DNA of 64,000 bases from UKL13-3 sp943369665 (GTDB taxonomy: Bacteria; Bacteroidota; Bacteroidia; UKL13-3), in the NCBI GenBank assembly GCA_943369665.1, contig CALRNX020000001.1, positions 372,001 to 436,000 on the forward strand, in the 5' to 3' direction. Of this stretch, positions 33,338 to 43,642 are shown piece after piece; position 1 is the stretch's first letter, and the number at the start of each line of letters is the position of its first letter. The notes under the pieces were generated by a model. The model saw only the letters and a program-made list of their open reading frames with translations. It searched no databases and had not been told where the DNA came from. A program made the translations under genes and the position numbers.

Positions 33338-34579
33338 TTATTTATATCTGAATTCTTTTAATTTTTTTGCTTTTAAGGAAGTGAATGCCACAATACATAA
33401 TGTCATGCAACCACCAAATACCACCGAAGGAACTGTTCCTAATAACCTTGCGGCCAATCCACTTTCGAATGCACCAATCTCGTTTGACGAACCAATAAAC
33501 ATGGTGTTCACTGCCGAAACCCGCCCACGCATATGATCGGGTGTTTCGAGTTGCAAGATATTTCCGCGAATAACAACACTCACACTATCAAATGCTCCGC
33601 TCAAAAACAATAACAACAGTGAAAGATACAACCAAGTAGACAAGGCAAAACCGATCATACAAACACCAAATGCGCCCACGCAATACAACAAAACAACTCC
33701 CGGTCGCGAAATCTGTTTGCGCACGGAGAGCCAGATAATGGTAATGCTTGCACCCAAAGATGGCGCAGCTCTGAGCATTCCCAAACCTTGTGGTCCAATT
33801 TGCAGTATCTCATCAGCAAACACAGGAAGTAATGCTACTGCGCCTCCAAATAATACTGCAAACAAATCCAGTGAAATGGCACTTAGTACCACTTTATTCT
33901 CAAATACAAACTTGATCCCTTCTTTTAATCGCACACTGATCGTTTCTTGAACGGCCGGTATGATAACAGGTTTCGATTTTATACTTAACAATGTAAACAA
34001 AGCAATAACCGAAAAACCGATAATTACCCAAAATGTATATGTAATACCAATACCTGCAAACAACACTCCACCAAGTGCAGGTCCAATAATAGCAGCTATT
34101 TGCCAGGCGGAACTGTTTAATGTGGAAGCTTTAGTTAATTGTGTTTTTTCGACCAACTGATACAAAAAGGCAAATGCTGTTGGTGAATAAAACCCTCGGG
34201 CAAACCCACTTAGAAAGATGAAAAGGTAAATGCCATAAATACTGTAAGTTGAACCGATTCCAATAACAAAATTATCCATTGTAACAAGAAGCAAACTCAA
34301 ACTGCAAAAAATCATGACAGATAAACTTTTTACGAGTATGTTCCGTTTGTTGCTGATATCCGCAACATGCCCAGCGTATAGTGCAATGCTTAATGCCGGA
34401 ATAGCTTCGGCCAAACCGATCAGCCCGAGCGAGAATGGATCTTTGGTTAACTTGTACAATTGCCAACCCACCACAACAGCCTGGATCTGCAACGCAATCG
34501 TTAAACACACACGCGTTATCAAAAAGAAACTATACTCTTTGTTCTGCAATAATTGAAATGTTTCTTTGCGTGACGACAT
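33338..34579 (-). CDS. MFS transporter (MFS_3/enterobactin-exporter-like)
   Basis: 413 residues with twelve predicted membrane spans. LFLSGFARGFYSPTAFAFLYQLVEK and the second-half GAFDSVSVVIRGNILQLETPDHMRGRVSAVNTMFIGSSNEIGAFESG are typical of the MFS_3 subfamily that includes EntS-like exporters. Substrate unknown. The gene lies 7 bases after the LtaS-like gene and 2 bases before tex, so they are cotranscribed. Confidence 0.9.
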   Translation of the reverse strand: MSSRKETFQLLQNKEYSFFLITRVCLTIALQIQAVVVGWQLYKLTKDPFSLGLIGLAEAIPALSIALYAGHVADISNKRNILVKSLSVMIFCSLSLLLVTMDNFVIGIGSTYSIYGIYLFIFLSGFARGFYSPTAFAFLYQLVEKTQLTKASTLNSSAWQIAAIIGPALGGVLFAGIGITYTFWVIIGFSVIALFTLLSIKSKPVIIPAVQETISVRLKEGIKFVFENKVVLSAISLDLFAVLFGGAVALLPVFADEILQIGPQGLGMLRAAPSLGASITIIWLSVRKQISRPGVVLLYCVGAFGVCMIGFALSTWLYLSLLLLFLSGAFDSVSVVIRGNILQLETPDHMRGRVSAVNTMFIGSSNEIGAFESGLAARLLGTVPSVVFGGCMTLCIVAFTSLKAKKLKEFRYK

Positions 34580-34586
34580 CGTGTGC

Positions 34587-36440
34587 TTATCGTTTTAAAT
34601 ATTCATCATAATACACTTGCAAATAGGAACGCGCTTGTTTTTCCAACAATGGAAACTCGCTGCTGTCGCCTTCACTCCACTCTACCATTTTGTTAAAATT
34701 ACTGTATACCAACTTTGCATCCTGATTGATCATCCCCACACCATGATGATAAATAAATGCTGCATAGGGTTTGTATGCGCTGTCCAAACAATCATGGCTC
34801 CAGGTAAATGCAGACGCATCTACAGACAATTGGCCCAAAAGTGTTGCGGCAATATTAACCTGAGATGATACCTTGTGATTCACAGCGCCTTTATATTGAT
34901 CTTTTAATGCACCACCGATCATCAACATTGGAATATGGTATAATCCTCCATGCATCGGATGGTGGTATTTGGGTAGTTTATGCCCATGATCCGATTGAAT
35001 GATAAAAATGGTGTTGGCATACCATGGCTGCGATTTAGCTTTAGCAAAAAACGCTCCTAATTGCTTATCAGCATACCAAACAGCATTACGGTATTGGTCG
35101 GCTTCGGCATCCGTATAAAAAGTACTTTTCTCCGGTACATTATATGGCTCATGACTGCTCAAGGTGAGGATACTTGCAAAAAATGGTTGCGATTGCGATT
35201 GCAACCCCTCCAATGTTTTGTCCCATAGCTTACCATCATGTACACCCCATTCGGCATCATGTTCTTTGCTTGGAAAATCATTAAGATCCGTAATTTTTTC
35301 ATATCCTGCACTCAGCCAATAACCTTTCATATTGGCAAATTCTGATTCTCCACCATAATAAAACGAAGTATGGTAACCTTGTTCTTTCAAGGATTTAGAA
35401 ATTGACGGAATGGATGAAAATTTTTGAACATCATTGATAATAGAACTATTCGGCAAAGCAGGTTGAGCACTGATAATTGCAGCCAATCCTTTATCGGTTC
35501 TGTTTCCCATTGCATAAAAATGATCGAACAAATAACCTTCCTTACTCAAGGCATTTAATTGCGGGGTAATGTTTGCTTCTCCTCCAACACATCCAACAAC
35601 ATCTGCCGACCACCCTTCCAGAATGATCAATACAATATTGGGGCGAGGATTATTTAAAATATAAGGATGGCCCAATGGCTTAAAACCCAATTCCGTTACC
35701 GTTTGCTTAGCGATGGTTTCGTTTTCAAAAACATATGGATTGTGGGTAGCATCTTCAGAAGTTGCCACAAGTGAAGCCATCAGATTCCATGACGTATTTA
35801 ATGCCGCATAGTTCAAAAAAGAATTGCTTGAATAAAATGAAGCGCTTTGGCTTAAAGGTGTTTTGCCAACCCCGCCACGCATACCAATCACCAACAAACC
35901 CAATAAACCAACCCACATAACAGCATGATACGCCTTGTGTTTTTCAATGCGTGTATACAAATACCCTTGCACCAAATATTTATACAACAAAACAGCCAGG
36001 GCGATAAAAAGCGTCAGGATCAGAATCACTTTACCAAACCCAACACCTGACGAAAACACCAACATTTCTTTCGGATACTTTGCAAATGAAATTGCATAAG
36101 CATTTATTTTTTGTCCCCAGTTGCGGTACAATTCTGCATCAGCAATGGAAATAAAAGCAAGCAATACAGCCAAAACAATTGTATACCATTTGAGTATTTT
36201 GCTCAAAACAGAAACACGATTGATAAACAATGCCATAAACTGTAATAACAATGGCAATACAACCACATAACAGATCATCGAAACATCCAGCCTCAATCCA
36301 TATCCAAAAGATTGTAAAACAGGCCAACCAGCATCTTTTGTTACACTCCAGTTCAGCACAATAAATACGCAACGGGATATCACAAACAGGATATACCAAT
36401 ACACAAAATAGCGCACTAACGATTGCAGGTTTTTAATCAC
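34587..36440 (-). CDS. LTA synthase-family sulfatase / phosphoglycerol transferase-like membrane protein
   Basis: 617 residues. Five N-terminal membrane spans (about residues 1-200) precede an alkaline-phosphatase-superfamily catalytic domain in the periplasm. Motifs: NIVLIILEGWSADVVG (metal-binding Glu), GNRTDKGLAAI (catalytic Thr), HYGGESEFANMKGYWLSAGY-like region, ILTLSSHEPY and IQSDHGHKLP (Asp, His). This is the LtaS/OpgB layout; in Gram-negative bacteria such proteins modify envelope glycans or lipids with phospho-groups. The exact substrate is unknown. Confidence 0.9.
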   Translation of the reverse strand: MIKNLQSLVRYFVYWYILFVISRCVFIVLNWSVTKDAGWPVLQSFGYGLRLDVSMICYVVVLPLLLQFMALFINRVSVLSKILKWYTIVLAVLLAFISIADAELYRNWGQKINAYAISFAKYPKEMLVFSSGVGFGKVILILTLFIALAVLLYKYLVQGYLYTRIEKHKAYHAVMWVGLLGLLVIGMRGGVGKTPLSQSASFYSSNSFLNYAALNTSWNLMASLVATSEDATHNPYVFENETIAKQTVTELGFKPLGHPYILNNPRPNIVLIILEGWSADVVGCVGGEANITPQLNALSKEGYLFDHFYAMGNRTDKGLAAIISAQPALPNSSIINDVQKFSSIPSISKSLKEQGYHTSFYYGGESEFANMKGYWLSAGYEKITDLNDFPSKEHDAEWGVHDGKLWDKTLEGLQSQSQPFFASILTLSSHEPYNVPEKSTFYTDAEADQYRNAVWYADKQLGAFFAKAKSQPWYANTIFIIQSDHGHKLPKYHHPMHGGLYHIPMLMIGGALKDQYKGAVNHKVSSQVNIAATLLGQLSVDASAFTWSHDCLDSAYKPYAAFIYHHGVGMINQDAKLVYSNFNKMVEWSEGDSSEFPLLEKQARSYLQVYYDEYLKR

Positions 36441-36546
36441 GCACCGAAAATAAATAATTAGAATTGATGGGGTATTGTGTGTGAATAACTAATACGGGGT
36501 TTGGTTGATAAGTATTTGGGGATATGAGCAACAGTAGCATCCTACT

Positions 36547-37602
36547 CTAATGTATTCCCCTCCTGTTCAACTCCCGCTGGTATTTACGGGCATTTACCTG
36601 GTGTTGCGCAAATGAAGCGGCAAAATTATGGAAACCCGAAAAGTCTTCTTTGGCACAGAAATAAATATAATTATGCTTCTGCAAATTGAGCACAGCATCA
36701 ATTGCCTTCACTGAAGGAACACAGATAGGCCCTGGGATCAATCCATTATAAGCATAAGTATTATATGGCGAATTGATCTTCAGCATTTGCCCCGACACAC
36801 GCTTGATGCTTTTGTCGTTTATGGCATACAAAATAGTAGGATCAGCCTGAAAAGGCATTCCTTTCAGCAGCCTGTTATAATATACACCCGCAACAACAGG
36901 CATTTCCGCCTTTTGATAGGTTTCCTTCTGTACAATGGATGCCAAAATACTAACCTGTTGTGATGTGAGGTTAAGTGCAGTTGCTTTTGCTTTGCGCTCT
37001 TCGTTCCAAAACAACTTATACTCCTTTTTTAACCGCAGCAATAAATCCTCAGCGGGAGTGTTCCAATAAAAATTATAGGTATTGGGGATAAACATCGATA
37101 CACTATTGAGCGTATCCAGTCCAATGTCTTCAAAGATAGATGCATCGTTTAATAATTGTAAGAGCTCATTGCTATCGGCTTCTAATTGGGAACACCAAAA
37201 CCGCACTAGGTCTACTTTACGTTCAGCATATTTAAATGTAATATCAATTGGCGTTTGTTTGCCGCTCACCATCAATTTTACAAGTTTGTAATTATTGACC
37301 GAACCATCCACTTCATATCTTCCGGGCTTCAACTTCGATTCAAAACCAAGCCATTGTATCATCCGCACCAGGCCATCCACATTTTTAAACAAACCACTTT
37401 CTTTCCAACGTTGTTTATTCTCCTCGAGTGTTTTTTGTGTGCCTACAAACACATATGCCTTTTCACCATCGGGCAATTCAATATTACTGGCCAATACATC
37501 CTCATACAATTTGATTCCAACACCTAAAAACATGATCCCCAACAATACCAATACGATATAGAGTATCCTTTTAGAAGATGTCATTTTCTTTTTAGCCGAC
37601 AT
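36547..37602 (-). CDS. mltG: endolytic transglycosylase MltG
   Basis: It cleaves nascent peptidoglycan strands and sets their length. 351 residues: short basic N-terminus, one membrane span (ILYIVLVLLGIMFLGVGIKLY), a LysM-like region, then the YceG/MltG domain with catalytic Glu in LASIVQKETYQKAEMPVVAGVYYNRL, followed by GMPFQADPTILYA and SPYNTYAYNGLIPGPICVPSVKAI. It overlaps almost directly with the upstream cytochrome gene (1-base gap). Confidence 0.95.
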   Translation of the reverse strand: MSAKKKMTSSKRILYIVLVLLGIMFLGVGIKLYEDVLASNIELPDGEKAYVFVGTQKTLEENKQRWKESGLFKNVDGLVRMIQWLGFESKLKPGRYEVDGSVNNYKLVKLMVSGKQTPIDITFKYAERKVDLVRFWCSQLEADSNELLQLLNDASIFEDIGLDTLNSVSMFIPNTYNFYWNTPAEDLLLRLKKEYKLFWNEERKAKATALNLTSQQVSILASIVQKETYQKAEMPVVAGVYYNRLLKGMPFQADPTILYAINDKSIKRVSGQMLKINSPYNTYAYNGLIPGPICVPSVKAIDAVLNLQKHNYIYFCAKEDFSGFHNFAASFAQHQVNARKYQRELNRRGIH

Positions 37603-37603
37603 G

Positions 37604-39586
37604 TTACAATTGATTTAAATATTGCTTCACCAGTTCGTTTTGAGGATTGCGCTTTAATATTTGCTGCAATACTTTTTTGGCCTCTGTTTTATTTCCCATA
37701 AAATTAAAAAGGCCAGCTTTATTAATAAGAGCCTGTTCAAAATCGGGATTAAAACTCAAAGCTAAATTATAGTTTTCCAACGCTTTCTGAGTATTGCCTT
37801 TCTTCAAATAGGCAAACCCTAAATTGGTCAACGCATCTGATTGCTTAGGATTTAGCCGCAATGATTTTTCGAGTACATTTATCCCCTCTTCTATACTATT
37901 TTGTTCAATTAAAATGGCCCCGAATTTATTCATGAAATCCAAATTAGCAGGAGCCAACGTAACTGCTCTTTCATACCAACCTTGCGCAGCCTCAGCCAAT
38001 CCGAGGTTCTGATAAGCCTGCCCAATTCGATAAACAGTCCAAGGATTGTTGAACTGTGCCGGTTTCCAATTTTTAGTAAGCTGCACAGTAGTTTGAAAAT
38101 CCTGTTTTAAATACAACAAATGAATGCGCGCATCCGTGAGGTCATTTTCATTTATAGAAGATGGCTCTGTCAAATATTTATTTGCAGAGTCCAACGAATG
38201 CTTTTCTCCTTCAAATTTTTCGTAATAAGACAAGTATGCATTGCCTTTAGTAAATGCATCCGATGTAGGATTGTTAATGCAATAAATCCCGGCAAACTGT
38301 TTCAACTCCTCTTTGGTTTGTTGTTTCACCGGAACACGGATCCAATGGTCGGTAACGGTAACATGTGGAATATCAATAGTCCCAGACTTAGGCATATGGC
38401 ATCCCCAGCAATTATCATTCTTCGCCATTCTAATCTGCATTTTTTCGGTGCATGTTTGTTGCGGTTGTGTGTGGCATTTGATACATGCATTGTTAAACAC
38501 CTGTTTTCCCGTAACCTTCACACTCACATGAGGATTATGACAAGTAATGCAGGTTAAATTTGACGTTAGCTGTTTGTTGTTTGACGTCTCTGCGGACTGC
38601 CGATCGCGGACCGCAGACTCTTTACTTCTGACAAAACACTTACTCATCTGTAACCGTTGAGCATGACTTGCCATAATAAACTCGTCATCCTTCCCTTTAT
38701 ATTTTGGCATATAAATATCAACCACATCGGAAAGTTTCATACCCGGTCTGAAATCCGTAAATGATTTGCCGGGTTTGAGAACAGTATTGCCTTGCAAATG
38801 GCAACGCTGGCAAACATCAATCTGGCGTTCCCAAATAAGCTTCTTAGGGTTCACGATCGTATAGTCAATTTGCGTTGCGGTGTCAACAATATTTCCTGCA
38901 AGTTTTTCTTTAACATGTAATTCGCCCGGACCGTGACATCTTTCACAATCAATACCTTGAGGAACCGATATGAATTTATTGGTAGAATTTTCTTCAAACT
39001 GAGGCAATGCATTGTGGCAACTCATGCATTCAAAACCAATAGCACGATTGAATCGCACATTATCCCCATTTTCGAAACCGGGAGGCAGATCCCATTTGCC
39101 TTTTTGTGCGTACCAGGTAAGCGGCATCTGGTAAATGTATCCATTCACATTCATCATATGTGAATTGGTATGTTGACCCGAACCAATAATATAGTCTACC
39201 CGCTCTGTACGTTTGTATACAGTGTCTTTCCCTTGTAACCGGAATTCCGTTATGTAAATATTGTTATCCCTTTTTGAGGGAGCATAATACAGATCACTGT
39301 ACTTATCGTATACCAAATGTTTCTTCGAAAAATCGGCTGCACTTTTTGTTTCAGTTGCCAGGTCAAAACTCTGGCCCATTCCTGTTTCAATGAATGTTTT
39401 GTAAATATCATTATGACAACTTCTGCACGTTTCAATACCCACATATTTTACTGTATCGTTATGATTTAAATACTGCGATACCGCTTCCTTTTTTTCAGTA
39501 CTCTTTGAACAAAACAAATTCAGCATCATACCTGCCATAAGCAAGCACAATCCAATTACCGAAATATAGTTTGTTGTAAATCTCAT
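37604..39586 (-). CDS. multiheme c-type cytochrome lipoprotein with TPR domain
   Basis: The ATG at 39586 gives a lipoprotein signal (GLCLLMAGMMLNLFC). Seven CxxCH haem sites follow (CRSCH, CMSCH, CERCH, CQRCH, CITCH, CIKCH and CWGCH), then about 230 residues of tetratricopeptide repeats (from about residue 480, with NPWTVYRIGQAYQNLGLAEAAQGWYERAV). It is anchored in the periplasm and probably carries electrons; no catalytic partner is seen. A 29-base repeat dyad at 38589-38617 falls within the coding sequence between the fourth and fifth haem sites and seems to be an in-frame insertion of about 20 residues. Confidence 0.9.
   Translation of the reverse strand: MRFTTNYISVIGLCLLMAGMMLNLFCSKSTEKKEAVSQYLNHNDTVKYVGIETCRSCHNDIYKTFIETGMGQSFDLATETKSAADFSKKHLVYDKYSDLYYAPSKRDNNIYITEFRLQGKDTVYKRTERVDYIIGSGQHTNSHMMNVNGYIYQMPLTWYAQKGKWDLPPGFENGDNVRFNRAIGFECMSCHNALPQFEENSTNKFISVPQGIDCERCHGPGELHVKEKLAGNIVDTATQIDYTIVNPKKLIWERQIDVCQRCHLQGNTVLKPGKSFTDFRPGMKLSDVVDIYMPKYKGKDDEFIMASHAQRLQMSKCFVRSKESAVRDRQSAETSNNKQLTSNLTCITCHNPHVSVKVTGKQVFNNACIKCHTQPQQTCTEKMQIRMAKNDNCWGCHMPKSGTIDIPHVTVTDHWIRVPVKQQTKEELKQFAGIYCINNPTSDAFTKGNAYLSYYEKFEGEKHSLDSANKYLTEPSSINENDLTDARIHLLYLKQDFQTTVQLTKNWKPAQFNNPWTVYRIGQAYQNLGLAEAAQGWYERAVTLAPANLDFMNKFGAILIEQNSIEEGINVLEKSLRLNPKQSDALTNLGFAYLKKGNTQKALENYNLALSFNPDFEQALINKAGLFNFMGNKTEAKKVLQQILKRNPQNELVKQYLNQL
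38589..38617. repeat. repeat dyad inside the cytochrome gene
   Basis: TCTGCGG (38589-38595) pairs with CCGCAGA (38611-38617). Next to it TTTGACGT occurs twice (38559-38566 and 38580-38587). The coding frame stays open through it. Confidence 0.6.
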
Positions 39587-39653
39587 TGATACAAAAATGC
39601 AGCGATGATTCAATTAAAACCACGCTGCATTTATTATTTAGTAAACTTGTTGC

Positions 39654-39956
39654 TTATCCAAAATTTTCCTGCCATGCCATCATTCCACCAATAAGGTTGC
39701 GAACATTGGTAAAACCACTTTCCATCATGAACATCTTTGCATTATTACTGCGCGCGCCACTGCGGCAATGCACCACGATTTCCTGATCTTTTAAATGAGC
39801 AAGCTCTTCCAATTTACCCGGCAACTCGCCCAATGGGATCAATTGTGCACCAATATTATATTCTTCAAACTCGTAAGGTTCGCGAACATCTATAATGGTA
39901 ATTTTCTCGCCCTTATCCAATCGTTCCTTTAATTCCGTGTTGGTTATGTCGTTCAT
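39654..39956 (-). CDS. single-domain rhodanese-like protein
   Basis: 100 residues: one rhodanese domain (ITIIDVREPYEFEEYNIGAQLIPLGEL, then the active-site loop EIVVHCRSGARSNNA with the catalytic Cys, then GFTNVRNLIGGMMAWQ). Such stand-alone domains handle sulfane sulfur in the cytosol. It lies 7 bases after the T9SS-cargo gene and so may share its transcript, though that pairing is not functionally obvious. Confidence 0.92.
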   Translation of the reverse strand: MNDITNTELKERLDKGEKITIIDVREPYEFEEYNIGAQLIPLGELPGKLEELAHLKDQEIVVHCRSGARSNNAKMFMMESGFTNVRNLIGGMMAWQENFG

Positions 39957-39963
39957 ATTTTAG

Positions 39964-42837
39964 TTAGTTAATGATTAGTCTTTTTACCTGAATATAGCCG
40001 GTTACCACGTCTTCTACTTTCACAAAATAAATGCCCCCGGTAATATCTGACAAAGGTATATCTTTTTGATTATTTATATTCTTAGTAACAACCCTCCCTG
40101 CTATATCAATCACTTCAATATTTACATCATTCGCTGTATTGGTGCTGATATGAACCATATCTGTTGCAGGATTCGGATACACAACTACTTCAAACGAGTT
40201 TTTCGATTGTTCTACTTCAACCATTCCAACCGGTGGTGTGATCCATTTTCCAATAATAGGACGCATCATCAGCGCTCCATTAAATTGAGTAGCTCCCCAA
40301 ACACCATCGTTTACATGATACCACATCTCCGGATTTTTAGCCGAAACACCATTGATTTGAAAATTCCTGTCGAAACCCATATTCAACTGAAACACTTCAC
40401 TCTGTTCCCATCCTATATAGAACTTCCCTGCAGGAAGTGCAACAGGCGGATCAAATTGCAAATAATAAAAACCATTGTGTTGATTGGTATATGTTGGTCT
40501 TGATTGCAATACCTGTTTCAACACCGTGCCTCCCGTTCCATTTCCGTTTGTACCAATAGCACCCCAAACTGTTATGGTAAAACTTTTGGTGCTCACATCC
40601 GTAAATGATTGATTGAAGAACATGCTTACTCCATGCAATACATCCGGAACTTCTAAATTATACCCTAAGGCAACACCGCCCGGTTCTACTTCGATACCAT
40701 ACCCGGATTCGGCTGTTCCATCATCGTACGCAAAATAATTGCTGAAGATCGTTTCTTTCCGGATCGTATCGTTGGATCCGATATTATCAAAATTGTTGTT
40801 TTGGCTTACAAAATATCTTGCTGCAAAAACCAACGAATCGGCCGTCAAAGCAGTATTTAAAGCTACAGTACTTACAACAGGTACCGCAACAATTGATTTA
40901 GCAGCAACATTAGGCTGGGTATTGGCAAACGAATCGATCCTCACTCCTTCCGGATTAAAAACCACTCTTCCAAAATTAAGTGGAAATGCGGTTGCATCAT
41001 TATTGCTTAAACCAATTTGCTGAGTAGTGCTTGTATACAGAGGAGTGTTCGCCATAAAATGTTGGCGCGGCATTGAACTATACTTGGTGAGCAGCGAAGT
41101 TGGATTAGATGTCAGCGCAAAATCGAAGTAACCGTCATTATTGGTTCTTCCCCTGTCCAATCTTATATAATCCAAATGCCAATTATCGAGGTTACCCGTT
41201 CTGCTTCCATAGTTGCGAAACCTGAATTGAAAATCGTGATGCAAAAAAGCAGAATCGACAAGAATATAAACATGTGTAAATGCAGTAGTACTGTATGCAG
41301 GCGACAAGCCAATCCATACCATGCTCCAACTAGAGGTGTCAAAAGGATTGTTGCGAAACTCCAATACAAATGAATCTGTTGGATTGGGAGCATCACCCAA
41401 ACCTTTAGGCTCAATAAAAAAACTGAGGTAAACAGAATCTGATCTCGTTAATCCGTTCAGTTGAAGGTGTTCACTGGTTAATGTATCCAAATATCCACTT
41501 CCCTGCCCATAAGCATTTCCACGCGAATCCAGACCATCAAACGTAGCCACGTTTACACTTGGAGGGTTAACAGCAAAATCATTATTAATATAAACATCTT
41601 TATCCAACCACTTTAAAGCAGAAGGATATGTTTGAACTGCAGCAAAATCGTCAACAAAAGGCAGCACCAATTTTTTAACAATTGAAAATCCTGTTGTAAC
41701 AAATTGCATGGTATCTTCATTGCTATAATTGGATTTATTCATCAACCTGAATTGGAAGAGATTCGAACGGAAACGTCCGATATTGATTTGACGGGAAAAA
41801 GTACCAGATGTTGCAATACCTCCGCCAACTTGCCACACACGAACCCACTGCCCCAAATTATTTTGAAACTCGAGGATCAAAGAATCTGTTCCATCAGATG
41901 CAGGTTGTGCCTTGTATGCAAAACTTAAAAAAATGGAATCGGATACCGCATAAAGAGATAAGTTGACCGGTTGGGAAAGCATTGTATCACCAAACCCTCC
42001 ATTCGAATATTTATTTCCGGTAGGATCAAATGCATTAAAACGAGCACCTTTCATTCCATACAACAAATACCCATCCACAATATCTGCCTGAGCATGTTCC
42101 CAGTAAACAGAAGAGGGTTGTGACGGATATCCATCCAAAGATGTTTTAAATTGTTCGGAATAAGGAATTGTTATTTTATCTGCTATATTGATTTGATGCA
42201 GCAAAAACTGCTGCGTATTCGATACCAGCCGTTTTCCATAATCTATAAACCTGAAATTAAATGCTGCTGCATTTAACAATTGCACATCAATGGTTAAAAC
42301 AACCTTTTCATTCAGCTTGATTTGGTTAGCAGAGGTCCACACCGGAACAAAATTGCCCGAACCATATTCCAGTTCCAGCACCAACGAATCATTTGCCTCC
42401 CAGGTAGAACCGGTGCTGTAAACAAAAGAGATGAAAAACTGTCCATTGGATCCTGTCAGGTCCATGTCTTTCGATGAGAGTATATCTAATTCTCCGTAAC
42501 TGCCATCTCCGCCCGAATAGGTTATATCATTTAGGTTTTGTGCATTCAATACCGCGGCACCTCCGGCAACTTTTGCATCTTTTAAAGCCCACAACGAATC
42601 AGACAACTCAACTGCCGGACCATCGAACCGATCAATAAAGGGGAACCGCGTTCCCTTGGATGTTGACTTAGCATACGCAACGGCCATTGCCGAAAAACGA
42701 TCAGACTCCAGCTGCTCCGAAGCTTTTGCTAAATTTGGATTTGATTGCAAAGGAACAAGTGACTCATTGCCCTTTTGAGCATACAATCGAACACTGCAAA
42801 TGCAGATAAATATTAAAATGCTGTTTTTTACGCTCAT
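39964..42837 (-). CDS. large secreted T9SS type A sorting-domain protein
   Basis: 957 residues with a signal peptide (SILIFICICSVRLYAQ). Three similar segments of about 180 residues open with FPFIDRFDG, IPYSEQFKTS and LPFVDDFAAV and contain SDSxFLSFxYK and DSLILEFxNNxGxWVxVW motifs, a jelly-roll or MAM-like repeat. The C-terminal 80 residues are the type A sorting domain: VEVVVYPNPATDMVHIST, IEVIDIAGRVV and LSDITGGIYFVKV then QVKRLIIN. It is exported by the type IX system and anchored or released; function unknown. It overlaps the PASTA gene by 4 bases. Confidence 0.93.
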   Translation of the reverse strand: MSVKNSILIFICICSVRLYAQKGNESLVPLQSNPNLAKASEQLESDRFSAMAVAYAKSTSKGTRFPFIDRFDGPAVELSDSLWALKDAKVAGGAAVLNAQNLNDITYSGGDGSYGELDILSSKDMDLTGSNGQFFISFVYSTGSTWEANDSLVLELEYGSGNFVPVWTSANQIKLNEKVVLTIDVQLLNAAAFNFRFIDYGKRLVSNTQQFLLHQINIADKITIPYSEQFKTSLDGYPSQPSSVYWEHAQADIVDGYLLYGMKGARFNAFDPTGNKYSNGGFGDTMLSQPVNLSLYAVSDSIFLSFAYKAQPASDGTDSLILEFQNNLGQWVRVWQVGGGIATSGTFSRQINIGRFRSNLFQFRLMNKSNYSNEDTMQFVTTGFSIVKKLVLPFVDDFAAVQTYPSALKWLDKDVYINNDFAVNPPSVNVATFDGLDSRGNAYGQGSGYLDTLTSEHLQLNGLTRSDSVYLSFFIEPKGLGDAPNPTDSFVLEFRNNPFDTSSWSMVWIGLSPAYSTTAFTHVYILVDSAFLHHDFQFRFRNYGSRTGNLDNWHLDYIRLDRGRTNNDGYFDFALTSNPTSLLTKYSSMPRQHFMANTPLYTSTTQQIGLSNNDATAFPLNFGRVVFNPEGVRIDSFANTQPNVAAKSIVAVPVVSTVALNTALTADSLVFAARYFVSQNNNFDNIGSNDTIRKETIFSNYFAYDDGTAESGYGIEVEPGGVALGYNLEVPDVLHGVSMFFNQSFTDVSTKSFTITVWGAIGTNGNGTGGTVLKQVLQSRPTYTNQHNGFYYLQFDPPVALPAGKFYIGWEQSEVFQLNMGFDRNFQINGVSAKNPEMWYHVNDGVWGATQFNGALMMRPIIGKWITPPVGMVEVEQSKNSFEVVVYPNPATDMVHISTNTANDVNIEVIDIAGRVVTKNINNQKDIPLSDITGGIYFVKVEDVVTGYIQVKRLIIN

Positions 42838-43583
42838 TCTTGTTTTAAAAATAAGTCGATTGTTTGACCTGAACTCACCATAACACCTGGAGCAAAAGTG
42901 GGAGTTTGTTTAAATACTTTAGCCGTAGCCGAATCGCGAATCACACCTTGGTAAACAACAGAACCTATTATTAACGATGAACTCGAAATTAAATTACTTG
43001 CCTCACTCATGGTAAGCCCTGTAAGGTCGGGTAACGACACATCTGATTGCCCCAATCCGTCACCAAGTACCAGGTCAATTGTTGACCCTTTGGGAATTTT
43101 GCTTCCCACACCTACCTGATTATTACCGTATAACTGTTCAAGCACTACATTCTGAGCAATATCGGGCTTATACACCAACCGCCCTACTTTTAAGCCTACA
43201 CTTTGCAACATTACTTGAGCCTGACGCAACGAAACGTCAATTAAATTAGGCATATTCACCAAAGGAGCCTTATTGCTATTGATAACGATATATACAATAC
43301 GGCCTTCTTTTACTTTGGATTGCGCAATTGGATTCTGATCCAACACGGCATTTTTAGGTTTATCCTCAAAAAAAAGGGAATCAGTAACAACTAATTTCAG
43401 TTTTTTGGCGCTCAGTATTTTTTCTGCATCTTCTATCTTAAGTCCGGTAATATCAGGCACCGTCAATGATTCGCCATGGCGGGTTGTTTGGTTTAGTACC
43501 AATGAAACCCCGGTAAATAAAATGACGACAATAACGACAATGGCCAACAAATTAGCCGAGACGATCTTAATAAACTGATTCAT
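42834..43583 (-). CDS. membrane-anchored PASTA-domain protein
   Basis: The ATG at 43583 (MNQFIKIVSANLL) is used; the frame to 43592 would start at TTG. One N-terminal membrane span (SANLLAIVVIVVILFTGVSLVL) is followed by three PASTA repeats in the periplasm: SLTVPDITGLKIEDAEKIL, PLVNMPNLIDVSLRQAQVML and SDVSLPDLTGLTMSEASNLI. PASTA units bind muropeptides or uncrosslinked peptidoglycan. In Bacteroidota this gene often sits beside ddl; here the SEFIR gene lies between them. Confidence 0.9.
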   Translation of the reverse strand: MNQFIKIVSANLLAIVVIVVILFTGVSLVLNQTTRHGESLTVPDITGLKIEDAEKILSAKKLKLVVTDSLFFEDKPKNAVLDQNPIAQSKVKEGRIVYIVINSNKAPLVNMPNLIDVSLRQAQVMLQSVGLKVGRLVYKPDIAQNVVLEQLYGNNQVGVGSKIPKGSTIDLVLGDGLGQSDVSLPDLTGLTMSEASNLISSSSLIIGSVVYQGVIRDSATAKVFKQTPTFAPGVMVSSGQTIDLFLKQE

Positions 43584-43642
43584 GTGCCTCAAATATGCTG
43601 TTTTAAGCGGGAAAAGACAAATTTGGTTATTAACTAGCCAAA

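Noticed and set aside
38120..38557. 145-codon plus-strand ORF opposite the cytochrome gene
   Set aside because: It is antisense to a strongly supported heptahaem coding sequence and its translation is Cys/Arg/Phe-rich without domain features.
40066..40503. 145-codon plus-strand ORF opposite the T9SS cargo gene
   Set aside because: It is antisense to the sorting domain and adjoining sequence, which are well supported; composition (Ile/Asn/His/Cys-rich) is that of a shadow frame.
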